Positions 1-7,814 of a stretch of DNA of 21,443 bases are shown piece by piece. The position numbers and the translations under genes were made by a program. The stretch comes from Hyphomonas sp. Lineage in GTDB: Bacteria; Pseudomonadota; Alphaproteobacteria; Caulobacterales; Hyphomonadaceae. Location of the stretch: contig JANSXJ010000012.1 in assembly GCA_024743015.1 (NCBI GenBank), positions 1 through 21,443 of the forward strand, in the 5' to 3' direction. Numbering within the stretch: position 1 is the stretch's first letter; the number at the start of each line of letters is the position of its first letter. The notes beneath the pieces are model-generated. The model did not search any database, was not told the DNA's origin, and worked only from the letters and a program-made list of their open reading frames with translations.

Positions 1-108
1 CCACTTTATTCAGCAGGGAGCGAGAAAATTGGGGAATGAGCGCGGCGTTGTAACCCGGCTGAAGAGCTGAGAATGATCGAAGGTATGTAAAGTAAACGGA
101 GAACAAAC

Positions 109-137
109 TGGCCGAAATAGTGGGGTGACTGTCCTTT
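109..137 (+). promoter_or_regulatory. Putative AraC-type operator, copy 1
   Basis: The site starts with TGGC at 109, runs through GAAATAGTGGGG and ends with TGTCCT. It matches the element at 2571-2600 at 23 of 27 positions. The TGGC and TGTC half-sites begin 21 bases apart, two helical turns on one DNA face, as is usual for AraC-family direct-repeat operators. It lies about 134 bases before the serine hydrolase start and points towards it, with an AT-rich stretch (157-164) that could be a -10 box. It could instead serve a gene left of the window. The rest of 1-271 shows nothing else I can support. Confidence 0.6.
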
Positions 138-271
138 CGGGTGCGCTTCTGACCCCTTAAATATAGCCCTTCCAATCAGTATGATGTCCACAAGTACCAT
201 GCATGCGCCAGATAGCTTTTGCGATGCTATGTTTGCGTTCGATTTGGAAGAAAGTTTATCCCTGACAAGCC

Positions 272-1336
272 ATGACATCAGAGCCTAAAATGGAACGCCT
301 TCGACTGATGATGAAGCCTTATCAAGGGTCTGATCACTCAGTTGTCGGTGTTTATCTAGAACGCGGAGAGACTTCAATAACCGCTGAAGGCACAATAAAT
401 GCTGCTATTCCTGCGGGAGAGCGCATTTTCGAGATTGGCTCGATCACAAAAGTTTTCACCGCGATTCTGCTTTATCAACTTGCAGAAGATGGTCGCGTTG
501 ATCCGTGTAGACCGCTGAACGAGCTATCAGATGCTTTGGCGGATGTCCCACGCTGGATTACTCCAGAACGTCTGATCTCCCATACAAGTGGACTGCCAAA
601 CCTTTATATACCCCTTTGGAAAGCGCTGCTGTCTCTGCACCCAGAAGGGCCGTATGCAGAGTTTAACCGAAGAGATTTGATCGACTGGTTTCATAGGCGT
701 CAGGGAAAGTCCCGTGAGCGAAAGTTTCATCATGCCTATTCGAATCTCGGTGTGGGGCTGCTCGGAGAAGCGCTAGCGATGCGCGAACAGACGCCGTTTG
801 CAGAATTGCTCGCAAAGAAGGTTATCAAACCTCTCGGTCTAACCGATACCACACATCGCCTCGATGATTCCCAGAGGGCGCGTTTCGCGCCGCCCAAATT
901 GCCAAATGGCCTGGCCGTGTCCCCCTGGACGTTTCAGGCCTTGGCCGCAGCAGGGTGCTTGAAATCTTCAGCCAGCGATCTTGCACGGTTATCTGATGGC
1001 GTCCTTAAAGCCCTTCAGAATTCAATGTCTACACTGGATCGCGCGATCTGCAAGTCAACCGAGCCAATTTTGGGTTTGGGCAAACGGGGTGCTTTGAAAC
1101 CCGTAGCACAATGCGCCGGTTGGTTGTCGTACACGAAAAGTAAGAGCGACTTGCGGATCTTGCATGCGAGTGGGGGGACGGCAGGTTCAACCTGCGCGCT
1201 CTATATTTGCCCCGAAAAGTCTGCAGCTATTGCGATCCTTTCGAACAATGGGGTCGCTGCTAGTCTTTGGGGAAGTCTAAAGCTAAGTAGATCTGACCAA
1301 TTATCGCAAGCGATGCAGATCTTTCACATGCTCTGA
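272..1336 (+). CDS. Serine hydrolase, beta-lactamase/PBP fold, no signal peptide
   Basis: A 354-residue member of the class C beta-lactamase/DD-peptidase/esterase superfamily (Pfam Beta-lactamase). Visible motifs are the nucleophile S57-I-T-K60, the second-motif Y156-S-N158, and a late HASGG segment that fits the third (KTG/HxG-like) motif. Family members hydrolyse beta-lactams, peptidoglycan stem peptides or small esters; the substrate cannot be told from sequence. No hydrophobic N-terminus is visible, so a cytoplasmic esterase-like role is more likely than periplasmic beta-lactamase activity. An in-frame TGA at 263 limits the start to 272 or a later ATG (290 or 308). None has a good Shine-Dalgarno sequence, so the start is uncertain. 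The gene converges on the AraC regulator (43-base gap) and shares an upstream operator-like element with the GlxA-type gene. Confidence 0.88.
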   Translation: MTSEPKMERLRLMMKPYQGSDHSVVGVYLERGETSITAEGTINAAIPAGERIFEIGSITKVFTAILLYQLAEDGRVDPCRPLNELSDALADVPRWITPERLISHTSGLPNLYIPLWKALLSLHPEGPYAEFNRRDLIDWFHRRQGKSRERKFHHAYSNLGVGLLGEALAMREQTPFAELLAKKVIKPLGLTDTTHRLDDSQRARFAPPKLPNGLAVSPWTFQALAAAGCLKSSASDLARLSDGVLKALQNSMSTLDRAICKSTEPILGLGKRGALKPVAQCAGWLSYTKSKSDLRILHASGGTAGSTCALYICPEKSAAIAILSNNGVAASLWGSLKLSRSDQLSQAMQIFHML

Positions 1337-1378
1337 GAGCAGCACCATTATCCAGGAGCTCCATGCTATGGACGCTGA

Positions 1379-2401
1379 TCATTGAGCAGCCAAATACACT
1401 TTAGGAGATGCACCCGTCCAACGTTTGAACGCTCGATTGAAAGAAGATGCTTCGGAGAATCCGACCAAATAGGCAGTCTCTTTAATTGAGACTTTCCGGG
1501 CCGATAAATGATCCATTGCGACCCGCCGCCGAAGGTCGTCGTGGACTTCTGCAAAGGTAAACCCTTCATCTTTTAATTGACGATAAAGTGTTGACCGGCT
1601 CATGCCCAGTTTTGATGCAACCGCATCAATGTCGGTGGTTCCCAAATGGAGAATGGGAAGAAGCTCAGCTTCAATCTTTCCGCGCAGATCGATCCGCCCT
1701 TCCAACTCTGACTTGAGTTCCGTCGCCTTCTCGGAGAACAAAGCCAATGCGTAAGGATTGGCTTGTTCGTACTCACGGCTGAGCCAAGCAGCATCGAATT
1801 CTACCGCATTTCGTCCGGCTTCAAACTCGACCGGGCATTTCCAATAATGCTCGTAAAGGTCGCCATGATCAGGCTTCGGATGGGTAACGGTTACGGCATT
1901 TGCAAATGGCTCACCAGGAAATATTGCTTCTACTTCGAATATGAGGCGCCCGAGTGCAATCTCCGTGAGCTCCGGAAACTCGTTGGGATTTGGCCGCATA
2001 TCCAGAAAATACGCCTTATCACCATCAATTTCGATTGGATGGCGCTCGATACCCGACATGATATCGATCTCCATCATCAGCTTTGCATAACGGTTCACTT
2101 CTCGAAGCGATTGCGCCAGCGAGCTAGACGTCTCAGCAATTAATCCGACAATCGTGGCCGTATCCAGCTTGGTCTCAATCGGGTAGCGAAGCGGTAATGA
2201 TGGATCTTCAGAGATCTGAACACTTGCTTGGACCAAGCGCTGATAGATCTCAAAAACTATACGTTCATCCGGGTCAAGCGAGTTTGGTTTCGTCGTTCCT
2301 GCGATGGTCAAGAGACGTGACGCATCAAGCCCAGCGCCAACGACAAAATCGAGATACCGATTAAAAACACTAATCGAAACTGACCGAAATGCCCCCGACA
2401 T
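1379..2401 (-). CDS. AraC family regulator with arabinose-binding-like N-terminal domain
   Basis: A 340-residue transcription factor. Residues about 20-210 fit the AraC_binding-like N-terminal domain found in OruR- and VirS-type regulators. Residues about 245-340 form the double helix-turn-helix of AraC proteins, with the typical second-HTH run GFSEASSFNRAFKRWTG. Members usually sense a small molecule and activate adjacent catabolic or lipid-metabolism genes. The ATG at 2401 is preceded by GAGG eight bases upstream, which supports this start. It is transcribed away from the GlxA-type gene and convergently with the serine hydrolase. The operator-like element at 2571-2600 lies in its upstream region, and a matching copy lies before the hydrolase, so it is a fair candidate to control both. 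Ligand and targets are inferred, not seen. Confidence 0.9.
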   Translation of the reverse strand: MSGAFRSVSISVFNRYLDFVVGAGLDASRLLTIAGTTKPNSLDPDERIVFEIYQRLVQASVQISEDPSLPLRYPIETKLDTATIVGLIAETSSSLAQSLREVNRYAKLMMEIDIMSGIERHPIEIDGDKAYFLDMRPNPNEFPELTEIALGRLIFEVEAIFPGEPFANAVTVTHPKPDHGDLYEHYWKCPVEFEAGRNAVEFDAAWLSREYEQANPYALALFSEKATELKSELEGRIDLRGKIEAELLPILHLGTTDIDAVASKLGMSRSTLYRQLKDEGFTFAEVHDDLRRRVAMDHLSARKVSIKETAYLVGFSEASSFNRAFKRWTGASPKVYLAAQ

Positions 2402-2431
2402 TCAGTATTCCTCATAAAAGTCGAAGCGTCC

Positions 2432-2450
2432 GACATTGATCCCAAATGTC
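2432..2450. promoter_or_regulatory. Inverted repeat upstream of the AraC gene
   Basis: GACATT and AATGTC form a perfect 6-base inverted repeat around a 7-base centre, 31-49 bases before the AraC regulator start. The position fits an operator or leader hairpin for that gene. No second copy was noticed, so support is weak. Confidence 0.3.
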
Positions 2451-2570
2451 TATTTACTGAAACCTGCGGTCATATTCAATTTCCGACACTGGCAGTATCT
2501 TTATTTGCACAATGAGGCGCTTGAGCACGGTTCTTTGGATCCTTCGATTGATCTGGGCAAGACACCGAAT

Positions 2571-2600
2571 TGGCAGAAATAGTGGGGCTATTGTCCTAAC
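2571..2600 (+). promoter_or_regulatory. Putative AraC-type operator, copy 2
   Basis: TGGC at 2571, GAAATAGTGGGG in the middle and TGTCCT at 2592 repeat the element at 109-137, again with half-sites 21 bases apart. It ends 31 bases before the GlxA-type gene and lies 170 bases upstream of the divergent AraC gene, so it could control either or both. Either neighbouring AraC-superfamily protein could be the binder. Confidence 0.6.
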
Positions 2601-2631
2601 CGTTACGTTTGAATCCGGGTAAAGTCTGAAA

Positions 2632-3678
2632 ATGGCTAAGACTAAGAAGATACAGACAAATCCTGAAGCGGCGCGCCGCGTCGTTATGGTCGTGCACGAA
2701 GATGCATATACCCTCGACGTGGTCGGCCCCTTAGAGGTGCTGATGTGCACGCGCTTGTTCCTCGAAGATGATGCGATGTCATACGATGTTGATGTCGTGG
2801 CTCATGCGAGTGGTGCTGTGCGGACTGCCAGCGGAATTGTGTTGCAGGCTGATAAATCATTTGCAGAAGCGACCGTTGAAACAAACCCAATTGATACTTT
2901 AATTATCGCCGGCGGTCCCCACGCAGTGGATGCCGCCGACGACAAAGACCTTATTGCGTTTGTGAAAGCAGCTGCTCCGAAGGCCCGGCGCGTGGTCTCG
3001 ATCTGTACTGGAGCGCTGATATTGGCTGCTGCCGGCCTTTTGGAGAACAGGCGCGCGACCACGCATTGGTGGTGGTGCCCAATTCTCAAACAGAAATACC
3101 CAAATGTTCAGGTAGATGCCGATGCCATCTTCGTTCGAGATGGAAATATATGGACTTCTGCCGGGGTCACAACCGGCATGGATCTCGCCTTGGCCCTCGT
3201 CGAAACTGATTTCGGCCATGAAATGGCGCTGAACGTGGCGCGGCTCAATGTTATGTACATGATGCGGCCGGGCGGTCAGTCGCAATTTAGTGCCCACCTG
3301 GTGGCCCAAAAGGCGGAAGACCCGGTCATCAATGAAACCCTCGAATATGTGCTTGGGCATTTAACGGAGCCGCTAACCGTGACAGCTTTGGCCGCGCGGG
3401 CCGCCATGTCAGAACGAACCTTTGCGCGCAAATTCAAAGATGAAACCGGCATAACCCCGGCCCACTATGTCGAAGCTGCGCGCATTCAAAAGGCGCGCGT
3501 CGAGCTTGAACAGTCCGATACGGGCATTGAACAAATCGCTATTAAGACGGGCTTCCAAAACGCCGAGCGTATGCGCCGCGCCTTCCAACGCCATGTTGGT
3601 GTGTCGGCCTCAGATTACCGAGACCGGTTTCAGCCGGTCGCATCATCCATGTTTCAAATTCCGGAGGGGGGCGAATGA
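2632..3678 (+). CDS. GlxA family transcriptional regulator (DJ-1/PfpI plus AraC HTH)
   Basis: A 348-residue regulator. Residues about 16-215 are a DJ-1/PfpI (class I glutamine amidotransferase-like) domain: strand RVVMVV, a GGP turn at 94-96 and the nucleophile-elbow cysteine C125 in SICTGALILAAAGLL. Residues about 240-335 are an AraC-type double HTH ending GFQNAERMRRAFQRHVGVS. Relatives such as GbdR, CdhR and FtrA sense metabolites through the DJ-1-like domain and activate catabolic genes. The start at 2632 has only a weak Shine-Dalgarno, but the next ATG (2686) would cut the first domain strand, so 2632 is kept. The gene is divergent from the other AraC regulator, with a 230-base shared region that contains the repeated operator. 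The esterase gene follows 108 bases downstream on the same strand and may be a target; that is inference. Confidence 0.93.
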   Translation: MAKTKKIQTNPEAARRVVMVVHEDAYTLDVVGPLEVLMCTRLFLEDDAMSYDVDVVAHASGAVRTASGIVLQADKSFAEATVETNPIDTLIIAGGPHAVDAADDKDLIAFVKAAAPKARRVVSICTGALILAAAGLLENRRATTHWWWCPILKQKYPNVQVDADAIFVRDGNIWTSAGVTTGMDLALALVETDFGHEMALNVARLNVMYMMRPGGQSQFSAHLVAQKAEDPVINETLEYVLGHLTEPLTVTALAARAAMSERTFARKFKDETGITPAHYVEAARIQKARVELEQSDTGIEQIAIKTGFQNAERMRRAFQRHVGVSASDYRDRFQPVASSMFQIPEGGE

Positions 3679-3698
3679 CGAAATGAGTTATGATCTGT

Positions 3699-3724
3699 AG
3701 CGGCTAAGCGCACGGCGCGCCGCT
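3699..3724. other. GC-rich inverted repeat between regulator and esterase genes
   Basis: AGCGGC and GCCGCT form a perfect 6-base stem around a 14-base GC-rich loop, 21 bases after the GlxA-type stop. No T-run follows on either strand, so it is not a clear intrinsic terminator. It could be a weak terminator, an attenuator or chance. Confidence 0.25.
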
Positions 3725-3786
3725 CTAAAAACACATAAAATTCAATTCTTTGGCAACGGCCTGTCACGGCCGAATAGGAGACCTTT

Positions 3787-5709
3787 ATGCCAAAATCTAT
3801 AAAAGCACGTGCGGGCTCGTACGCGTTATCCCTAGCCTCTACCCTGATGACAGGAGCGGCTGTTCTCGCTTTCCTCCCGCTGCCTGCGCAAGCGCAAGCA
3901 AATCCAAATGCCGGACAAGGAAACTATTTTTTCTTCGGCGATAGCGCCACCGGCCAAGGTAATTGGTCAGCAATTGTTGGAGAACAGGGAGAAGATCACT
4001 CACCTTATTCATCAAACAATGGCTTTCAGCGTGAATCGAATGGCTTGATCTGGGCCGAAATGCTCGGACGTGATGTCGATATTATCCTCGATCCAGATGC
4101 TGACGCTTCGAATCTGAATTTCGCAATTTCTGGTGCGCATATGACGCGCGGCGGAGATCTGACAGAGTTCGGGATCGAAACGGGCGTCCAAACTCAAACA
4201 GAACTGTTTGGTGGGCTGGTCGATAATGGGGCCATCTCCGTTGGCTCAGATGATGTCGCGTTCATGCTCGCAGGCGCGAATGACTTCCTCGACCGACTTG
4301 GTGAAGATGACCCAGCTGATGAAATCATGTTGGATGTCGCAAATGCAGCGGCCTCGAATGTTCGTGCGCTCGCCGACGCAGGTGTGAAGACCATCATCCT
4401 GTCTGAGATCCAACCCATTCAGTATGCGCCGCAATTTGCAGACGCGCCTGAAGTTCAAGCTGCGCTGAGCGATCTCGTTGCCGACACTAATGCGGCCGTC
4501 CTTGCCGCGGTCGAAGTCGAAGGGCTTCCAAGCGATGTGAATATCGTGACCATGAAATATGTCGCGATGGTTGATTATATCACGGCAAACAGCCAGGCGC
4601 TTGGGTTCACGAACACAACAGGGTCGTGTTTCACTGAGACCGGTGAGCTCTGTTCCGCAGACCTCGATGTTCAGAACACGTATTTGTTTTTCGACGACCT
4701 GCACTTCACCGAAGCGGCACATCGAATTGAAGCCCAATGGTGGATGGCAACGCTTGAGGGCGCCAATGGTCAAGCCGCTCGCCAAACCGCTCGGATGCCG
4801 CGCATTGTCTATGAACAGCAAGCCCGCCATAGCGGTTTCGTTCGGCCTGGTGCTCATACCGATAAGAGTGACCGCTTCAGTGCTTGGCTCACACCGCTCG
4901 GTGGGTCTTTTGACCTCAAAGCGATTGGATCAGATCTCGAGGCTGATGTTTCAAGCGATGGCGTGGTCCTTGGATTGGAGGGACGTATCTCTGAGAGCTT
5001 CATAGTAGGCGGCGCGCTCTCTCTTGGCGATACGACAACCAAGTTCGACGATGGCGGACGCTTCAAACTCCAAGGCGGTGCCCTTTCACTCTATGGTGGA
5101 ATGGACTTCGACAATCTCGGTCGGTTGAGCTTAACCCTGACCAAGGGCGGCCATGAGATTGATGAGATCAATCGTACCACAGGCGTCGATCTCTTAAATG
5201 GGGGCGGAGCGACTGATAGTTCATACTGGGATGTCGAACTTGCCGCTCGGTCTATTGATGAGATTGGCATTTTTGAGATCGATCATGGTATCGCTCTGAG
5301 TGCTGGGCGCATCAAAGTCGATGGCTATGCTGAGACAGGTGCGACAGGACTTGCGCTCGCCTTCGAAGATCAGTCTTTCAACTATCGTCTGGCAACCCTT
5401 GATGCGGTCGTGAGCGGTCCGAGCTGGAACGTTTCGAATAGTTTTGAGCTCCGTCCAACGCTTGATGCAGCCTACACACACCAGTTCGGCGATGACGATT
5501 ATGGGCTGACTTCTCAGTTGATCGATAACACCGCTCAAGCCGTCACCATAAGAAGCAATGCCCCCACAGAAGATCGTTTTGATCTCGGGTTTGGGGCGCA
5601 GCTCTTGATGGGCGAGCGATGGAGCTTGTCAGCTCGCTATGCCCGCCAATGGTCGAGCGATCTTAGTCAGTCAGATGAAGCGGCCATCACGCTCCAAACC
5701 TCCTTCTGA
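3787..5709 (+). CDS. GDSL lipase/esterase autotransporter (EstA type)
   Basis: A 640-residue type Va autotransporter. Residues 1-36 or so are a signal peptide with a long hydrophobic core ending in AQA. The passenger is a GDSL/SGNH hydrolase: block I GDS with nucleophile S53, a block III-like GAND (163-166), and block V D303-D-L-H306 supplying the catalytic Asp and His. Residues about 365-640 are an autotransporter beta-barrel with alternating strands and a terminal phenylalanine (QTSF), the outer-membrane insertion signal. By family, it displays an esterase/lipase on the cell surface, cleaving acyl esters or rhamnolipid-like substrates. AGGAG is well placed before the ATG. The glycine-zipper lipoprotein starts 36 bases downstream, so the two are likely co-transcribed. 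The substrate is unknown. Confidence 0.93.
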   Translation: MPKSIKARAGSYALSLASTLMTGAAVLAFLPLPAQAQANPNAGQGNYFFFGDSATGQGNWSAIVGEQGEDHSPYSSNNGFQRESNGLIWAEMLGRDVDIILDPDADASNLNFAISGAHMTRGGDLTEFGIETGVQTQTELFGGLVDNGAISVGSDDVAFMLAGANDFLDRLGEDDPADEIMLDVANAAASNVRALADAGVKTIILSEIQPIQYAPQFADAPEVQAALSDLVADTNAAVLAAVEVEGLPSDVNIVTMKYVAMVDYITANSQALGFTNTTGSCFTETGELCSADLDVQNTYLFFDDLHFTEAAHRIEAQWWMATLEGANGQAARQTARMPRIVYEQQARHSGFVRPGAHTDKSDRFSAWLTPLGGSFDLKAIGSDLEADVSSDGVVLGLEGRISESFIVGGALSLGDTTTKFDDGGRFKLQGGALSLYGGMDFDNLGRLSLTLTKGGHEIDEINRTTGVDLLNGGGATDSSYWDVELAARSIDEIGIFEIDHGIALSAGRIKVDGYAETGATGLALAFEDQSFNYRLATLDAVVSGPSWNVSNSFELRPTLDAAYTHQFGDDDYGLTSQLIDNTAQAVTIRSNAPTEDRFDLGFGAQLLMGERWSLSARYARQWSSDLSQSDEAAITLQTSF

Positions 5710-5745
5710 TCCTAAACCTCAATTCACAACCAAAAGGAAAAACCC

Positions 5746-6126
5746 ATGAAAAACCTCATTCTTATGACAGCTGCAATCGGTGGCATCGCCCTCGCAGGAT
5801 GCGCCAATACAGGCGCCAAATATGAACCCATCGCAGATGGCCCAGTCAGTGTGACTTACGCTGCAGATTTGGAGAGTTGCCAGCAACTCGCGACTGAGCG
5901 TGGCTACATCAATGATGACACCAAAACCAATGCTGCGATTGGAGCTGGGCTTGGTGCGCTCGCGGGCATTGCAGACGATGATGTGAGCGACACTGAAGGC
6001 GCGATCGCTGGAGCTGTTGTCGGCGCGATCGCTGGCGGCGGTGCCGGAATGCTCGAGACTCGAGAGCAACGTCGGCAAGTTGTTATCGACTGCATGAAAG
6101 GCCGTGGCCACCCAGTCGTCGGGTAG
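5746..6126 (+). CDS. Glycine-zipper outer-membrane-type lipoprotein
   Basis: A 126-residue lipoprotein. A short positively charged start and hydrophobic core lead to the lipobox LAGC with acylated C19. Residues about 62-103 are alternating small residues (AAIGAGLGALAG, then AIAGAVVGAIAGG), a glycine-zipper region like that of SlyB/OsmB-type proteins, thought to pack helices in the outer membrane. Two further cysteines (C45 and one near residue 116) could form a disulfide. A GCGATCGCTGG stretch is repeated inside the zipper (6001 and 6025), reflecting repeated AIAG codons. AAGGA precedes the ATG. It follows the autotransporter gene by 36 bases, consistent with an accessory envelope role, although no direct link to esterase export is shown. 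Confidence 0.85.
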   Translation: MKNLILMTAAIGGIALAGCANTGAKYEPIADGPVSVTYAADLESCQQLATERGYINDDTKTNAAIGAGLGALAGIADDDVSDTEGAIAGAVVGAIAGGGAGMLETREQRRQVVIDCMKGRGHPVVG

Positions 6127-6232
6127 CGGGCTGTGTTTGCCGGGGATTGGCATCCTAATGCTCAGTCTCTGGCAGATGCAAATTCACCGGCCATTGCACC
6201 GCACATCACACAGAATTTCGGGAACTATTATT

Positions 6233-7111
6233 ATGACACAAACAAAGGGAACCGTTCTCATTGCAGGGGCCACAGGCTATCTCGGTCACTATTTGCTCAG
6301 AGCCTATGCTGAGGCTGACTACACAGTCCGTGCACTCGCCAGAGACGCCGAAAAACTCACCAAGAGCGATCTTTGGATTGATGAAATATTTGTTGGCGAA
6401 GCGACCGATCCGGAGACACTTGTAGGGGCCTGCGACGGTGTTTCACTTGTTGTGTCAGCCATTGGTATAACCCGGCAACGAGATGGCCTGACTTATCTCG
6501 ATGTTGATTATCAAGCCAACCGCAACCTTCTGGATTTGGCTTTAATTGCAGGCGTAAAGCGCTTTGCGTACATTCATGTTCTGAACGCTGAAAATATGCC
6601 AGGCGTTGCTATGGCAAGGGCTAAATCCAAGTTCGCAAGAGAGCTTAAAGAAGCGTCCATAGAGTCAACACTGATCTGCCCCAGTGGTTTCTTCTCGGAT
6701 CTGACAGAAATTCTCAGCATGGCCCAGCGTGGCCGCGTTTATCTGTTTGGAGACGGCGAAGCGCAAATGTCACCAATTCACGGCTTCGATCTTGCCCAAC
6801 TTTGTGTTCAAGCAACTGAATCGAATGCCGCTCATGTCGCCGCTGGTGGCCCACAAACCTTCTCGCAAAACGAGATTGCCGAACTCGCATTTGCAGTTCT
6901 CGGACAATCGCCACGAATAACCCATGTCCCACTCTGGCTCTCCCGCGCAATTATGGCGCTCGCAAAGCGACTGGGCATGCGGACTAGCATCGGTCCCATT
7001 GAGTTCTTTCTCGAAGCCTCTGCTCTCGACATGAGCGCAGCCGCGCATGGCACGAGGACGCTCGCAGAAGAGTTTTCAACCCATCGCTCGACGCGCGCAG
7101 CGCCGGTCTAA
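6233..7111 (+). CDS. Atypical SDR / NmrA-like NAD(P)-binding protein
   Basis: A 292-residue Rossmann-fold protein. The N-terminal G12-A-T-G15-Y-L-G18 is the GxxGxxG dinucleotide-binding turn of atypical SDRs (SDR5, NmrA and NDUFA9-like). The following strand carries RALAR, and an AIG motif appears near residue 80. No classical YxxxK catalytic pair stands out, as is common in this subgroup, where members act as NAD(P)H sensors, chaperones or epimerase-like enzymes. The reading frame stays open back to 6104, but the Rossmann strand begins right after the ATG at 6233, and the upstream part overlaps the lipoprotein gene, so 6233 is chosen. It lies 22 bases before the alternative oxidase and is probably the first gene of that operon. 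A role in redox sensing or quinone/NADH supply is inference from context. Confidence 0.85.
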   Translation: MTQTKGTVLIAGATGYLGHYLLRAYAEADYTVRALARDAEKLTKSDLWIDEIFVGEATDPETLVGACDGVSLVVSAIGITRQRDGLTYLDVDYQANRNLLDLALIAGVKRFAYIHVLNAENMPGVAMARAKSKFARELKEASIESTLICPSGFFSDLTEILSMAQRGRVYLFGDGEAQMSPIHGFDLAQLCVQATESNAAHVAAGGPQTFSQNEIAELAFAVLGQSPRITHVPLWLSRAIMALAKRLGMRTSIGPIEFFLEASALDMSAAAHGTRTLAEEFSTHRSTRAAPV

Positions 7112-7133
7112 TGCATAGAAAGGAGATTTTACC

Positions 7134-7814
7134 ATGACTTATGAAACACCTCACCGGGCAGCGACTGGTTTTCGAGATCGCCTCGCTTTCGGTTTTGTAA
7201 AGTTCCTTCGCTTCTTTGCGGATCGCTTCTTCCAAAAACGCTACGGCCATCGCGCCGTTGTTTTAGAGACCGTTGCCGCCGTGCCGGGCATGGTTGGCGG
7301 CATGCTCCAGCATCTCAAAGCGCTGAGACGTATTCGGGATGATCAGGGCTGGATCAAAGAGCTGCTCGACGAAGCAGAGAACGAACGCATGCACCTTATG
7401 ACGTTTGTGAAGATCGCCGAGCCAACGCTCTTCGAGCGGCTCTTGATCATGATCGTTCAGGCCATATTCTTCGTCGTCTACTTTATCCTATACCTTGTCT
7501 CACCGATCACGGCTCATCGCGTTGTCGGCTATTTCGAAGAAGAGGCCGTCGCAAGCTACACGCACTATTTGGAGGAGCTTGACGCCGGGCGGCTCGAGAA
7601 TGTGCCTGCTCCAAAAATCGCAATTGAATATTGGTCTCTCGCCAGTGATGCCCGCCTAAGAGATGTGGTTCTTGCTGTGCGCGAAGATGAAGCTGGACAT
7701 CGTGACCGGAACCACAGCTTTGCAGATGCTATTATCGCTGGCACAGAAGCAAGTGTCTTGCAAGACGCTGACTCGTCACCTCACACCGCCGCGATTGCGA
7801 AGGGTGGTGTCTGA
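7134..7814 (+). CDS. aox: Alternative oxidase (AOX), cyanide-insensitive ubiquinol oxidase
   Basis: A 226-residue di-iron carboxylate protein matching alternative oxidase over its full length. The four iron-ligand regions are all present: LET with E45, NERMHL with E84 and H87, FEEEAV at 134-139, and EDEAGH with E186 and H189. By family, it oxidises ubiquinol and reduces oxygen to water without pumping protons, sitting monotopically on the inner membrane and bypassing the bc1 complex and cytochrome oxidases. The N-terminus is short, as in bacterial forms lacking a mitochondrial presequence. The start is set by GAAAGGAG eight bases before the ATG. Its stop overlaps the start of the CPBP gene by one base, so they are translationally coupled. 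Bacterial AOX genes are uncommon, and this operon context is unusual. Confidence 0.96.
   Translation: MTYETPHRAATGFRDRLAFGFVKFLRFFADRFFQKRYGHRAVVLETVAAVPGMVGGMLQHLKALRRIRDDQGWIKELLDEAENERMHLMTFVKIAEPTLFERLLIMIVQAIFFVVYFILYLVSPITAHRVVGYFEEEAVASYTHYLEELDAGRLENVPAPKIAIEYWSLASDARLRDVVLAVREDEAGHRDRNHSFADAIIAGTEASVLQDADSSPHTAAIAKGGV

Noticed and set aside
6..278. Leftward open frame of 90 codons before the first hydrolase gene
   Set aside because: It covers the conserved operator-like element and the hydrolase start, has no recognisable domain, and its codon pattern looks random; treated as non-coding.
272..1336. Antibiotic-resistance beta-lactamase
   Set aside because: The fold family matches, but there is no export signal and the same motifs occur in esterases and peptidases; resistance cannot be claimed.
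3699..3724. Intrinsic terminator after the GlxA-type gene
   Set aside because: The stem is present, but the loop is long and no T-run follows, so it was listed only as an inverted repeat.
4246..4857. Leftward open frame of 203 codons inside the autotransporter gene
   Set aside because: It lies opposite a well-supported GDSL gene and has no recognisable domain; a shadow frame.
6001..6035. Repeated GCGATCGCTGG, similar to the cyanobacterial HIP1 octamer
   Set aside because: The two copies encode the repeated AIAG of the glycine zipper, and other GCGATCGC occurrences in the window are few; no sign of HIP1-like enrichment.
6104..6232. N-terminal extension of the SDR gene to 6104
   Set aside because: It overlaps the lipoprotein gene in another frame and precedes the Rossmann strand that begins right after the ATG at 6233.
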